A DNA stretch of 64,000 nucleotides from M30B80 sp965656935 (GCA_965656935.1 CBFHMG010000011.1:1-64000); one strand, 5' to 3'. Shown: positions 50,790 to 59,895, counted from the first letter of the stretch. Made by a program: numbers and translations. The notes: generated from the sequence alone by a model not told the origin.

Positions 50790-51674
50790 ATGGCACTTCG
50801 TACCAAGATGAGCGGTCTCTGCGCCGCATTTGCGGCAACCACTTTGGTTGTAGGAACAGCAGGCGCACAATCGCTGCGTGATGGACTTGAGGTTATCGGC
50901 GCTCCCGTGCCCGGTGGCATCGGAATGCAACCCGGCGTGACCGAGCTGGCGCAAGATATCCGCATGCTCGATTCGCTGCTGCTGGTGATCATCACAGCGA
51001 TTGTTTTGTTCGTAACAGCCCTTTTGGCCTACACGATCATCCGCCACCGTCGCTCTGCAAATCCCGAGCCCGCGACATTCACCCATAACCGCCGTATCGA
51101 GATCATCTGGACGGCTGTGCCGCTGGTGATCCTGTTTGTGATCGGCGGGTTCTCTTTGCCAGTTCTGTTCAAGCAGCAGACAATCCCCGAGGCCGATGTG
51201 CTGATCAAGGCAACAGGCTATCAGTGGTATTGGGGCTATGAGTATCCCGAGCATGACATCGCCTTTGACAGCTTCATGCTGACCGAGGACGAGCTTGAGG
51301 AATTTGGCTATACCCAAGATGAATATCTGCTGGCCACCGACACAGCCATGGTCGTGCCAACAGGCCAGACCGTTGTGATGCAAATCACAGCCGCTGACGT
51401 GATCCATTCTTGGACCATCCCTGCTTTCGGTGTGAAGCAGGACGGTGTGCCTGGCCGCCTTGCGGAATTGTGGTTCGAAGTCGATCCTGGTCAGGAAGGC
51501 ATCTATTTCGGTCAGTGTTCCGAGCTTTGCGGTGTGGCCCATGCCTTTATGCCGATCACAGTCTATGCTGTGACGCCTGAAGAATATGAGATGTGGCTTG
51601 CGGGCGACATCGAAACCTTCGCTTCGACTGGCACAACCGCGCCGCGGACCATCGAATTGGCCGCAGCCGAGTAA
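50790..51674 (+). CDS. ctaC: Cytochrome c oxidase subunit II (aa3 type)
   Basis: 294 residues with a signal peptide, two transmembrane helices (LLLVIITAIVLFVTALLAYT and AVPLVILFVIGGFSLPVLF) and a periplasmic cupredoxin domain. The CuA site is intact: CSELCGVAHAFM supplies the two Cys, His and Met, with the earlier His in DVIHSWTIPAFG. It takes electrons from cytochrome c. First gene of the ctaC-ctaB-small ORF-ctaG-ctaE operon; subunit I is elsewhere. Confidence 0.96.
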   Translation: MALRTKMSGLCAAFAATTLVVGTAGAQSLRDGLEVIGAPVPGGIGMQPGVTELAQDIRMLDSLLLVIITAIVLFVTALLAYTIIRHRRSANPEPATFTHNRRIEIIWTAVPLVILFVIGGFSLPVLFKQQTIPEADVLIKATGYQWYWGYEYPEHDIAFDSFMLTEDELEEFGYTQDEYLLATDTAMVVPTGQTVVMQITAADVIHSWTIPAFGVKQDGVPGRLAELWFEVDPGQEGIYFGQCSELCGVAHAFMPITVYAVTPEEYEMWLAGDIETFASTGTTAPRTIELAAAE

Positions 51675-51756
51675 TCGCCGCAGCCCGCCATCTTGACCCT
51701 TTGATCGGGGCAGGGTGGCGGGCGCGGTTTCTTCTTTCCGAGAGACCAATCGCATC

Positions 51757-52719
51757 ATGACCGACGCCACCGCAAATCTCGCAGCCGCCAAAGCGGAGCC
51801 CGCAGGCCCGCAAGAGGCAGGCTTTGGTGATTACGTGCAGCTTCTCAAGCCGCGCGTGATGTCGCTTGTGGTGTTTACGGCTTTTGCAGGCCTGATGGTT
51901 GCGCCAGGGTCGCAGCCTTGGTTCATCTATTTCTGCGCGGTCTTGTTCATTGCGATTGGCGGTGGGGCCTCGGGCGCGCTGAATATGTGGTATGACGCCG
52001 ATATCGACCGTTTGATGAAGCGCACCTCGACCCGCCCGATCCCGTCGGGCCGTGTGACCGAAGGCGAAGCTTTCGGCCTTGGGCTGGCGCTGTCTTTCAT
52101 GTCGGTGGCGATGCTGGGGCTGGCCACCAATTGGGTGGCAGCGGGCATTCTGGCCTTTACCATTTTCTTTTATGTCGTGATTTACACGATGTGGCTCAAG
52201 CGCGCGACGCCGCAAAATATCGTCATCGGCGGGGCGGCAGGTGCTTTCCCTCCCATGATCGGTTGGGCGGCTGTTACTGGCGGCGTCTCGATTGAATCGG
52301 TTTTGATGTTCGGTCTGATCTTCATGTGGACCCCGCCTCATTTCTGGGCCCTGGCGCTGTTCATGAAATCCGACTATCACAAGGCCAATGTGCCGATGTT
52401 GACCGTGACCCATGGGCGCGCAGCAACGCGCCGCCATATCTGGGTCTATACGCTTCTTCTTGCTCCGCTTGCGATGGTTCTGGGCTTCACTTCGATCGGT
52501 GGCCCTGTCTATGTTGCCGCGGCTTTGGTTCTCAATGCGATCTTCCTCAAAGGCGCATGGGATATCTATAAGCGCGATGAGACAATGGCCGAGGCGGATG
52601 CCTATGCCGTGGAGAAAAAGTTCTTCCGTTTCTCGCTCTATTATCTTTTCCTGCTGTTCATGGCGTTGATGGCCGATGTGGCCCTGCGTCAGGCAGGGTT
52701 CGCAATCGGGAGTTGGTGA
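51757..52719 (+). CDS. ctaB: Protoheme IX farnesyltransferase (heme O synthase)
   Basis: 320 residues from the ATG at 51757; the 14-codon upstream extension is not supported. UbiA-type prenyltransferase with two Asp-rich motifs: NMWYDADIDRLMKRTSTRP and a second around YKRDETMAEAD. It has eight or nine membrane helices. It adds farnesyl to heme b to give heme O, the precursor of heme A for the aa3 oxidase. Lies between ctaC and the small ORF of the same operon. Confidence 0.95.
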   Translation: MTDATANLAAAKAEPAGPQEAGFGDYVQLLKPRVMSLVVFTAFAGLMVAPGSQPWFIYFCAVLFIAIGGGASGALNMWYDADIDRLMKRTSTRPIPSGRVTEGEAFGLGLALSFMSVAMLGLATNWVAAGILAFTIFFYVVIYTMWLKRATPQNIVIGGAAGAFPPMIGWAAVTGGVSIESVLMFGLIFMWTPPHFWALALFMKSDYHKANVPMLTVTHGRAATRRHIWVYTLLLAPLAMVLGFTSIGGPVYVAAALVLNAIFLKGAWDIYKRDETMAEADAYAVEKKFFRFSLYYLFLLFMALMADVALRQAGFAIGSW

Positions 52720-52722
52720 TTC

Positions 52723-52920
52723 ATGGCTATTCGTGCAGAAAGTGAAATGCATCAGCGCCGCTTTGGCCGCAATATCGGCGTGGCGCTCTGCCTTGTCGGG
52801 TTTTGCGCCATCCTGTTTGGCCTGACGGTGGCCAAGGTGCGCCAAGGGGCATCAATGGAAGCCTTTGACCATACGCCACGCGTCTCGATCACACCGCCTG
52901 TTCAGGAGTCGGATTATTGA
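52723..52920 (+). CDS. Small membrane protein of the cta operon
   Basis: 65 residues with one transmembrane helix (NIGVALCLVGFCAILFGLTV) after a positively charged N-terminus (RRFGR). It starts three bases after ctaB and its stop overlaps the TTG start of ctaG. A small membrane ORF at this place is a constant feature of the operon in the Rhodobacteraceae; it may help oxidase assembly, but no direct function is known to me. The positive-inside rule predicts a periplasmic C-terminus. Confidence 0.75.
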   Translation: MAIRAESEMHQRRFGRNIGVALCLVGFCAILFGLTVAKVRQGASMEAFDHTPRVSITPPVQESDY

Positions 52921-53474
52921 GCCGTAATTCCAAAACCGTATTGTCGCTGATGGGCGTGATCGTGTTTATGGGCGGTCTGGCTTGGGCCTCTGTGCCGCTT
53001 TACGACTGGTTCTGCCGCGTTACGGGCTATGGTGGCACGACGAATATCGCCGATGCCGGCAGTGATGTGATTTTGGACCAGATGATCACCGTGCGCTTCG
53101 ACGCCAATACCGCGCGCGAAATGCCATGGGAGTTCCGCCCCGTTGTCCAAGAGATGGAAATCCGTTTGGGCGAGACGGGCATGGTCTTTTACGAGGCCTT
53201 CAACCCGACCGACGAGCCGATCGCAGGCACAGCCAGTTATAACGTGACACCCTTTACTGCGGGGTATTACTTTTCCAAGATCGAGTGTTTCTGTTTCCAG
53301 CAACAGGTTCTTGAACCTGGCGAGCGGATCGAGATGCCTGTCACCTTTTATGTTGACCCGAGCATTCTTGAAGACGAAGAAGCAGCAGACACACGTGCAA
53401 TTACCTTGTCTTACACATTTCATGTGACAGACATACCCGAAGACTATGCCGCGCTGAGCGGCCCCACCGAGTGA
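52917..53474 (+). CDS. ctaG: Cytochrome c oxidase assembly protein CtaG (Cox11)
   Basis: 185 residues from a TTG start that overlaps the stop of the upstream ORF (TTGA). One N-terminal membrane anchor (VLSLMGVIVFMGGLAWASVP) and the periplasmic Cox11 domain with the copper ligands in IECFCFQQQ. A PLYDWFCRVTGYGG segment is typical. It delivers copper to the CuB site of subunit I. Co-translated within the cta operon, ending 22 bases before ctaE. Confidence 0.94.
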   Translation: MSRNSKTVLSLMGVIVFMGGLAWASVPLYDWFCRVTGYGGTTNIADAGSDVILDQMITVRFDANTAREMPWEFRPVVQEMEIRLGETGMVFYEAFNPTDEPIAGTASYNVTPFTAGYYFSKIECFCFQQQVLEPGERIEMPVTFYVDPSILEDEEAADTRAITLSYTFHVTDIPEDYAALSGPTE

Positions 53475-53496
53475 ACGAGACCGAAGGACCACAGCA

Positions 53497-54315
53497 ATGG
53501 CCCATACTAAAAACCACGACTATCATATTATTAACCCGTCGCTCTGGCCGCTGATCGCGTCTGTTGGCGCTTTTGTCATGCTTGCTGGCGCTGTCCAGTG
53601 GATGCATGGCTCGGGGCCTTGGATGTTCCTTATGGGCTTTGTGGCTGTGCTTTACGTCATGTTTGGCTGGTGGTCCGAGGTGGTGACAGAAAGCCATTCC
53701 GGCGATCATACCCCCGTTGTCCGTATCGGACTGCGCTATGGGTTCATCATGTTCATCATGTCCGAGGCGATGTTCTTCGTGGCGTGGTTCTGGGCGTTTT
53801 TCAAACATGCCCTTTACCCGATGAATGAATATGAAGGTTCGCTCTATGTGCCTGCTGAAATCTATGTCTTTGACGTATGGCATCTGCCGTTGATCAACAC
53901 CTTGATCTTGCTTTTGTCTGGCTGTGCCGTGACTTGGGCGCACCACGCGCTTGTTCATAATGAAAGCCGCAAGGACGTTGAAAACGGCCTTTTGATTGGT
54001 GCCGTACTCGGCCTGATCTTCACCGGTCTTCAGGCCTTCGAATATTACGAATTGTTCGCCCATTACCACTGGACCTTCAGTGGCGACCGCTTCTTCGCGA
54101 CCTTCTTCCTTGCCACGGGTTTCCATGGTTTCCACGTTGTGATCGGAACGATCTTCCTCTTCATCTGCTATCTGCGCGTGAAGAAGGGGCATTTCACCCC
54201 CGAGAAACATATCGGCTTCGAGGCTGCTGCTTGGTATTGGCACTTCGTTGATGTTGTCTGGCTCTTCCTCTTTGCCGCTGTCTATATCTGGGGCGTAGGT
54301 GGTCTTGAGCACTGA
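53497..54315 (+). CDS. ctaE: Cytochrome c oxidase subunit III
   Basis: 272 residues with seven transmembrane helices in the usual two-plus-five arrangement. Family segments include HDYHIINPSLWPLI, FIMSEAMFFVAWFWAFF and the late GFHGFHVVIGTIFL, with YWHFVDVVWLFLF at the end. It stabilises the oxidase and supports proton uptake. Last gene of the operon; hairpins follow at 54327-54360 and a terminator at 54404-54429. Confidence 0.97.
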   Translation: MAHTKNHDYHIINPSLWPLIASVGAFVMLAGAVQWMHGSGPWMFLMGFVAVLYVMFGWWSEVVTESHSGDHTPVVRIGLRYGFIMFIMSEAMFFVAWFWAFFKHALYPMNEYEGSLYVPAEIYVFDVWHLPLINTLILLLSGCAVTWAHHALVHNESRKDVENGLLIGAVLGLIFTGLQAFEYYELFAHYHWTFSGDRFFATFFLATGFHGFHVVIGTIFLFICYLRVKKGHFTPEKHIGFEAAAWYWHFVDVVWLFLFAAVYIWGVGGLEH

Positions 54316-54326
54316 TCCTTCGGAAA

Positions 54327-54360
54327 GACAGACCGCTGGTCTGTCCGCCTCCGGCGGGAG
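54327..54360 (+). repeat. Tandem GC hairpins after ctaE
   Basis: GACAGACC-GCT-GGTCTGTC (54327-54345) is a perfect eight-pair hairpin, immediately followed by CCGCC-TCC-GGCGG (54345-54357) and GAGTATTT. The second hairpin plus TATTT resembles the GC-hairpin and TATTT arrangement seen beside some copies of the dispersed motif, in a decayed form here. Confidence 0.5.
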
Positions 54361-54403
54361 TATTTAACGGATAGAGAAGGGGCTTGCCCCTGACCATCCA
54401 GAG

Positions 54404-54429
54404 CGGCCTGCCCTATGGCGGGCCGTTTT
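54404..54429 (+). terminator. Intrinsic terminator between ctaE and SURF1 gene
   Basis: CGGCCTGCC (54404-54412), CTAT loop, GGCGGGCCG (54417-54425), TTTT (54426-54429). One G-U pair in RNA. It probably ends the cta operon, so the SURF1 gene has its own promoter or read-through. Confidence 0.6.
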
Positions 54430-54451
54430 CATCTTGAAGAGGGTTTGTTTC

Positions 54452-55132
54452 ATGGTCCGCAGGATGATCCTGCCTTTGGTCTTCGGCGTGATTGGCGCGG
54501 CTATTCTGATCTCGCTCGGGGTTTGGCAATTGCAAAGGCTGGCATGGAAAGAAGCCGTGCTGACTGAGATTGACGCGCGCATTCTGGCCGAGCCCGTGGC
54601 GATCCCCGAATTGGAGGCGCTTGACCCCGAGCGGGACCGCTATTTGCCCGTTTCGGCCAGCGGGACTTTGGGCGCGGATTATATCCGCGTTTTGGTGAGC
54701 CAGAAAATCCAAGGGCCGGGCTACAGGATCATCGCGCCATTCGAGATCGGGGGACGTGTTATCCTGCTGGATCGGGGGATCATTTCCACCCGTGCCGAGA
54801 TACCGCCTGCCCCTGAGGGGCGCTTGGATGTTCTGGGAAATCTTCATTGGCCCGATGACCGCAACAGCTCCACGCCTGAAAATGACATAGACGGCAATTT
54901 CTGGTTTGCCCGTGATATCGCGCAAATGGCCGATGTTTTGGGCACCGAACCGATCTTGATGATTGCGCGCGAGGTTTCGGGGGCCGATTCTGCGATCACG
55001 CCTTTCCCAGTGGACAGCAGTTCTATCCCCAATGACCATCTGCAATATGTAATTACATGGTTTTCGCTGGCTTTCATCTGGTTGGGGATGACAGGCTATC
55101 TTCTGTGGCGTATCAGGCAGCGGACGGTTTGA
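54452..55132 (+). CDS. SURF1 family cytochrome oxidase assembly protein
   Basis: 226 residues from the ATG at 54452 with AGAGGG nine bases upstream; a TTG six codons earlier is possible. Two terminal transmembrane helices (LPLVFGVIGAAILISLGVWQLQRL as SURF1's first, and ITWFSLAFIWLGMTGYLLWR as its last) flank a periplasmic domain. The GVWQLQRLAWK motif after helix 1 is diagnostic. It helps insert heme a. It lies between the cta terminator and thrC. Confidence 0.93.
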   Translation: MVRRMILPLVFGVIGAAILISLGVWQLQRLAWKEAVLTEIDARILAEPVAIPELEALDPERDRYLPVSASGTLGADYIRVLVSQKIQGPGYRIIAPFEIGGRVILLDRGIISTRAEIPPAPEGRLDVLGNLHWPDDRNSSTPENDIDGNFWFARDIAQMADVLGTEPILMIAREVSGADSAITPFPVDSSSIPNDHLQYVITWFSLAFIWLGMTGYLLWRIRQRTV

Positions 55133-55142
55133 AGGAAGCTCT

Positions 55143-56528
55143 ATGCGGTATGTTTCGACACGCGGGCAGGCGCCCGAACTCAGTTTTGAAGAGGCCATGC
55201 TGACGGGTCTTGCCCGTGACGGAGGGCTCTATGTTCCTGCGGAAATCCCGCAGATGTCGCAGGGCGACATCGCGGCGCTGGCCGGCGTCAGCTATGAAGA
55301 GGCCGCGTTCCGCATCATGCGCCCCTTTATCGGCGACACCTTCACCGATGCCGAGTTCCAAGACATTATCGCGCAGGCCTATGCCAATTTCGGCCATGAT
55401 GCGCGTGCGCCGCTCAAACAGCTTGGCGATAATCATTTCCTGCTGGAATTGTTCCACGGGCCGACGCTGGCCTTCAAAGATTTCGCGATGCAATTGATCG
55501 GGCAATTGTTCCAAGCCGCCCTGACACGGCGCGGTGATCGGGTGACTATTGTGGGCGCGACCTCGGGGGATACGGGCAGTGCCGCAATGGAGGCGTTTCG
55601 GGGCCTTGATAATGTGGATGTGTTCATCCTCTTTCCGCATGGTCGTGTCTCGGAGGTGCAGCGCCGCCAGATGACAACGGTCAGCGAGGCCAATGCCCAT
55701 GCTTTGGCCATCACAGGCACCTTTGATGACGCGCAGGCGCGTGTGAAGGATATGTTCAATGATTTCGCCTTTCGCGACGATGTGCGCTTGGCTGGGGTAA
55801 ACTCGATCAATTGGGCACGCGTGCTGGCGCAGGTTGTGTATTATTTCACCTCCGCGGTCAGCCTTGGCGCGCCGCATCGCCCCGTCAGCTTCACAGTGCC
55901 TACGGGCAATTTCGGTGATATCTTCGCAGGCTATATCGCGCGTTCCATGGGTTTGCCGATTGAAAAGCTGGTGGTGGCGACCAACCAGAATGACATCCTG
56001 CACCGTGCGCTCAGCACGGGGGAATACCGCATGGATGGGGTCAAACCCTCGATCAGCCCGTCTATGGATATTCAGGTCAGCTCGAATTTCGAGCGCGCAT
56101 TGTTCAACGCCTATGGCCGTGACGGCGGGGCGGTGCAGCAATTGATGGATGAGTTGAAGGCAGGCGGTTTCTCGATCAGCCAAGGCGCGCTGCAGGTTCT
56201 GCGGGAAAGCTTTGCCTCGGGCCGCGCCTCGGAAGAAGAAACCTCGGCCATGATCACGCGCGCCCTGCCGGCTATGGGCGAGCTGCTTTGCCCGCATTCC
56301 GCGATTGGCGTGCATGTAGCCGAGCAGCATCTTGGCACCACCCCGATGATCACATTGGCCACGGCGCATCCCGCGAAATTCCCTGATGCGGTTGAGGCGG
56401 CTTCGGGTATTCGCCCCGATCTGCCACCGCGCATGGGCGATCTGTTTGACCGTGCCGAGCGTGTGACCCGCGTTGAAAATGATCTGGATCAGATCGAAGC
56501 CCTTATCCGCAAGGAGATCGCCGCTTGA
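55143..56528 (+). CDS. thrC: Threonine synthase
   Basis: 461 residues, the long bacterial form. N-terminal MRYVSTRGQAPELSFEEAM is typical; the PLP lysine is in PTLAFKDFAMQ, and GATSGDTGSAA binds the phosphate. It converts O-phosphohomoserine to threonine, downstream of the aspartate kinase at 7227. It starts ten bases after SURF1 and its stop overlaps the TTG of the M16 peptidase, so these genes are one transcript. Confidence 0.96.
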   Translation: MRYVSTRGQAPELSFEEAMLTGLARDGGLYVPAEIPQMSQGDIAALAGVSYEEAAFRIMRPFIGDTFTDAEFQDIIAQAYANFGHDARAPLKQLGDNHFLLELFHGPTLAFKDFAMQLIGQLFQAALTRRGDRVTIVGATSGDTGSAAMEAFRGLDNVDVFILFPHGRVSEVQRRQMTTVSEANAHALAITGTFDDAQARVKDMFNDFAFRDDVRLAGVNSINWARVLAQVVYYFTSAVSLGAPHRPVSFTVPTGNFGDIFAGYIARSMGLPIEKLVVATNQNDILHRALSTGEYRMDGVKPSISPSMDIQVSSNFERALFNAYGRDGGAVQQLMDELKAGGFSISQGALQVLRESFASGRASEEETSAMITRALPAMGELLCPHSAIGVHVAEQHLGTTPMITLATAHPAKFPDAVEAASGIRPDLPPRMGDLFDRAERVTRVENDLDQIEALIRKEIAA

Positions 56529-57787
56529 GCGTGCAACTTCACACCCTGTCCAATGGTCTGCGGATCGTGACGGAACATATGCCTGGCCTGCAATCCGCCG
56601 CGATTGGCGTCTGGGTGAGTGCGGGCGGGCGGCATGAACAGCCTGAGCAAAACGGCATTGCCCATTTCCTTGAGCATATGGCTTTCAAGGGCACCAAGCG
56701 GCGCAGCGCGTTGCAAATTGCCGAAGAGATCGAGGATGTGGGCGGCTATATCAATGCCTATACCTCGCGCGAGGTAACGGCCTATTACGCGCGTGTCCTG
56801 AAAGATGACGTGGCTTTGGCGGTCGATCTGATCTCGGATATCGTGCTCAACCCTGTCTTTGATCCGCGCGAGATCGAGGTGGAGCGCGGCGTGATCTTGC
56901 AGGAGATTGGCCAAGCCGCAGATACGCCTGATGATATCATTTTCGATTGGCTACAGGAACGCGCCTATCCAGAACAGCCCCTTGGCCGCACCATCCTTGG
57001 TCCGTCCGAGCGGGTGCGCGCCTTTGGACGCGCCGATTTTGATCGTTTCGTGGCCGAGCATTATGGACCTGGCCAGTTGATCCTGTCGGCGGCAGGTGCC
57101 GTGGATCATGACGAGATCGTGCGTCTGGCCGAAGCCGCCTTTGGCCATATGCCTGCTACCCCGAAACTCAACGCCGCACCTGCGCTGTTTCATGGCGGGG
57201 AGCATCGCGAGATCAAAGCGCTGGAGCAGGCCCATTTCACCCTCGCCATCGAGGCGCCGGGCTACCGCTCGGATGATATCTATACCGCGCAGATCTATGC
57301 CACCGCTTTGGGCGGCGGCATGTCCTCGCGATTGTTCCAGAAAATCCGCGAAGAGCGGGGCCTGTGCTACACGATCTATGCGCAGGTTGGGGCGTTTGAC
57401 GACACAGGCATGCTGACAATCTATGCCGGCACGGGTGAGGAAGATTTGCCCGAACTGGCGGCCCTGACCATCGAAGAGCTGAGGCGCTCTACCATGGATA
57501 TGAGCAGCGCCGAGCTGGAGCGCGCCCGCGCGCAGATGAAGGCGGGCATGTTGATGGGGCTGGAAAGCCCGTCCTCGCGTGCTGAACGACTGGCGCGTCT
57601 GGTTGCGATCTGGAACCGCGTGCCGCCATTGGAAGAAACGGTGGCCCGCGTGGATGCTGTGACGTTGCAGGGCCTCAAGGATCATGCCATGGAATTGGTC
57701 GGATCGCGTAAGGCGGCGATGGCGCTTTATGGCCCCGTTGCCTCAGCACCAGATCTGGCCGAATTGACCGAACGTCTGGCGGCCTGA
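56525..57787 (+). CDS. M16 family zinc peptidase (processing-peptidase-like)
   Basis: 420 residues from a TTG start within the thrC stop (TTGA). The inverted zinc motif HFLEHMAFKG (HxxEH, about residues 42-46) with a downstream glutamate in EIEVERGVILQEI marks an active M16B (mitochondrial processing peptidase beta-like) subunit. The second half is the inactive M16 repeat. It probably cleaves peptides or signal peptide remnants. Conserved next to thrC in the Rhodobacteraceae. Overlaps the GNAT gene by one base. Confidence 0.92.
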   Translation: MSVQLHTLSNGLRIVTEHMPGLQSAAIGVWVSAGGRHEQPEQNGIAHFLEHMAFKGTKRRSALQIAEEIEDVGGYINAYTSREVTAYYARVLKDDVALAVDLISDIVLNPVFDPREIEVERGVILQEIGQAADTPDDIIFDWLQERAYPEQPLGRTILGPSERVRAFGRADFDRFVAEHYGPGQLILSAAGAVDHDEIVRLAEAAFGHMPATPKLNAAPALFHGGEHREIKALEQAHFTLAIEAPGYRSDDIYTAQIYATALGGGMSSRLFQKIREERGLCYTIYAQVGAFDDTGMLTIYAGTGEEDLPELAALTIEELRRSTMDMSSAELERARAQMKAGMLMGLESPSSRAERLARLVAIWNRVPPLEETVARVDAVTLQGLKDHAMELVGSRKAAMALYGPVASAPDLAELTERLAA

Positions 57788-58371
57788 TGTTGACGCTCAA
57801 GCGGAAAATCCAGATCGAGACGGAGCGCATGAGCATGCGTTTGCCGCAGCATTCGGATTTCCGTGAATGGGCGGCTCTGCGCCATCTCTCGGCCGAATTC
57901 TTGCAACAATGGGAACCCACTTGGGCTTCGGACCATCTGACCCGCAAAAGCTTTACCAACCGTGTCTATTGGGCGCAGCGGGCGCTCTCGCAAGGCACGG
58001 CAATCCCGCTTTTCCTGATCCGCCGCGAGGATGACGCGCTTTTGGGGGCGGTGACTCTGGATAATATCAGGCGCGGCCCTGCACAGGCGGGCACAATCGG
58101 CTATTGGATCGGGCAGCCTTTTGCGCGCCAAGGTTATATGCGCGAGGCGGTGACATCGGTGATCCACTACGCCTTTACCACGCTTGATCTGTCGCGGATC
58201 GAGAGCGCCTGCCTGCCCGAAAACGCGCCCTCGCGCGGCCTGCTTGAGAAATGCGGCTATAAATACGAGGGTGTGGCGCAAAGCTATCTGCAGATCGACG
58301 GGCGCTGGCGCAATCATGTGCTCTATGCCAATCTGCGGGGCGATAGACGCGGCAAGACCGAGGTCGGATAA
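57787..58371 (+). CDS. RimJ/RimL-like N-acetyltransferase
   Basis: 194 residues, GNAT fold. TERMSMRLPQHSDFREWAAL is the family lead, the acetyl-CoA loop is near IGQPFARQGYMREAV, and LSRIESACLPENAPSRGLLEKCGY closes the fold. Such enzymes acetylate ribosomal protein N-termini or similar. It is the last gene of the thrC-peptidase-GNAT run, starting in the peptidase stop codon. Confidence 0.88.
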   Translation: MLTLKRKIQIETERMSMRLPQHSDFREWAALRHLSAEFLQQWEPTWASDHLTRKSFTNRVYWAQRALSQGTAIPLFLIRREDDALLGAVTLDNIRRGPAQAGTIGYWIGQPFARQGYMREAVTSVIHYAFTTLDLSRIESACLPENAPSRGLLEKCGYKYEGVAQSYLQIDGRWRNHVLYANLRGDRRGKTEVG

Positions 58372-58428
58372 ATACCTGCCTGCCGAATGAGCCCCTCCTC
58401 GCGCCCGTGCCAGTGAAAGAGTGTCCAA

Positions 58429-59832
58429 ATGAGCGATATCCTGAGCCATCTTCACGACATCCTGCCTGAAGCCGCGTTCCGTGACCCTGCGCCCTCCTAT
58501 TTGGAGGAGCCGCGCGGGCGGTGGCAGGGGCAGGCCTTGGCCGTGATCGCACCCGCCTCCACCGCAGAAGTAGCGCAAGTGATCTCGGCCTGCGCGCAAT
58601 CGGGCACGCCTGTGATCCCTTTTGGCGGGGGCACGGGCCTTGTGGGCGGGCAATTGGCCGAAGGGGGCGACCCGCCTGTGATCTTGTCACTGGAGCGGAT
58701 GCGCGCGCTGCGCGACATTGATCCTGCTGGCGGCAATATGGTCGTCGAGGCAGGCGCGATTTTGGAGGAGGTGCATAATGCCTCTGCTGCCCATGATCTG
58801 ATCTTCCCGCTGACGCTGGCCTCGCAAGGCTCGGCGCGGATTGGTGGTTTGCTGGCGACCAATGCAGGCGGGGTGAATGTGATCCGCTATGGCAATGCGC
58901 GGGATCTTGTCTTGGGGGTCGAGGCCGTGATGCCCGATGGCAGCATCTATCATGGTCTCTCGCCTTTGAGAAAAGACAATACGGGCTATGATCTGCGCCA
59001 TTTGCTGATCGGCTCGGAAGGCACGCTTGGAGTGATCACTGCCGCTTCGCTGCGCTTGTTCCCCAAGCCTGCCAACACAGGTGCCGCAATGATGGTGGTG
59101 CCTGACCCCACGGCCGCCCTTGCCCTGCTGCGCCTTGCCAAAGCGCGGATCGGCGAGGGGATTTCAGCCTTTGAATTGATTGGCAAAACAGGCCTCGATT
59201 TTCTGGATGAGGTTGGCCCCGAAACCCGCCAGCCCTTTGACGCGCGCCCCGAATGGTGCTGTCTGATTGATCTGGGTCTGGGCGAGGGGCAATCGCCCGA
59301 GGACGCGCTTGAGGCGCTTTTTGCCGAGGCTTTCGAGGCTGATCTGGTCAGCGACGGCGTGATTGCGCAATCGCAGGCGCAGCGACAGGATTTCTGGGCC
59401 CTGCGTGAAAACATCCCCGCCGCCAATCGCAGGATCGGGGCTGTTTCATCACATGATATATCGGTGCCAATCGCCGCCATTCCTGAATTCATCGCCAGAG
59501 CCCCTGACATATTGGCCCAGATCGGCCCGTTCCGTCTGAACTGCTTTGGGCATCTGGGTGATGGGAACCTTCACTACAATGTCTTCCCGACCCAAGGGGC
59601 GAGCGCGGCCGAGCATCACGGATCGCGCAGCGCGATCAAGCGCGCGATCCATGATCTGGTGCATGAATTGGGCGGCTCGGTCAGTGCCGAGCATGGGATC
59701 GGGCGGCTAAAGGTTGACGATCTCGAGCGCTATGGCGATCCCGCGAAGCTTGCAGCGATGCGCGCGATCAAGGCCGCCCTTGATCCTGCGGGCATCATGA
59801 ATCCGGGCGCTGTTTTGCGCCAGCTTCCCTGA
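58429..59832 (+). CDS. FAD-binding oxidoreductase (GlcD / D-2-hydroxyacid dehydrogenase type)
   Basis: 467 residues, VAO-type flavoprotein. FAD-binding PFGGGTGLVGGQ, IGGLLATNAGGVNVIRYGN, and the C-terminal GHLGDGNLHYN and EHGIGRLK motifs that bind metal and substrate in D-lactate, glycolate and D-2-hydroxyglutarate dehydrogenases. It oxidises a 2-hydroxyacid and passes electrons to an acceptor; D-2-hydroxyglutarate or D-lactate most likely. No glcE or glcF partners are near, so a self-contained enzyme is more likely than a glycolate oxidase complex. Confidence 0.88.
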   Translation: MSDILSHLHDILPEAAFRDPAPSYLEEPRGRWQGQALAVIAPASTAEVAQVISACAQSGTPVIPFGGGTGLVGGQLAEGGDPPVILSLERMRALRDIDPAGGNMVVEAGAILEEVHNASAAHDLIFPLTLASQGSARIGGLLATNAGGVNVIRYGNARDLVLGVEAVMPDGSIYHGLSPLRKDNTGYDLRHLLIGSEGTLGVITAASLRLFPKPANTGAAMMVVPDPTAALALLRLAKARIGEGISAFELIGKTGLDFLDEVGPETRQPFDARPEWCCLIDLGLGEGQSPEDALEALFAEAFEADLVSDGVIAQSQAQRQDFWALRENIPAANRRIGAVSSHDISVPIAAIPEFIARAPDILAQIGPFRLNCFGHLGDGNLHYNVFPTQGASAAEHHGSRSAIKRAIHDLVHELGGSVSAEHGIGRLKVDDLERYGDPAKLAAMRAIKAALDPAGIMNPGAVLRQLP

Positions 59833-59833
59833 T

Positions 59834-59889
59834 CTTCACCTTTCCCCAAATATGACGGGGGGCGTCCGCAGGACGCGGGGCAGAGCCCC
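59834..59889. repeat. Dispersed motif copy F with tandem hairpins
   Basis: CTTCACCTTTCCCCAAATA at 59834-59852 is the reverse form of the dispersed motif, just after the stop codon of the flavoprotein gene. It is followed by GCGTCC-GCA-GGACGC (59862-59876) and GGGGC-AGA-GCCCC (59877-59889). Convergent with metG, these hairpins may terminate both genes. Confidence 0.55.
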
Positions 59890-59895
59890 TACTTC

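Noticed and set aside
51556..52845. Long minus-strand ORF (429 codons) opposite ctaC and ctaB
   Set aside because: Shadow of the oxidase operon genes; no domain, no ribosome site and His/Arg/Gln-rich translation.
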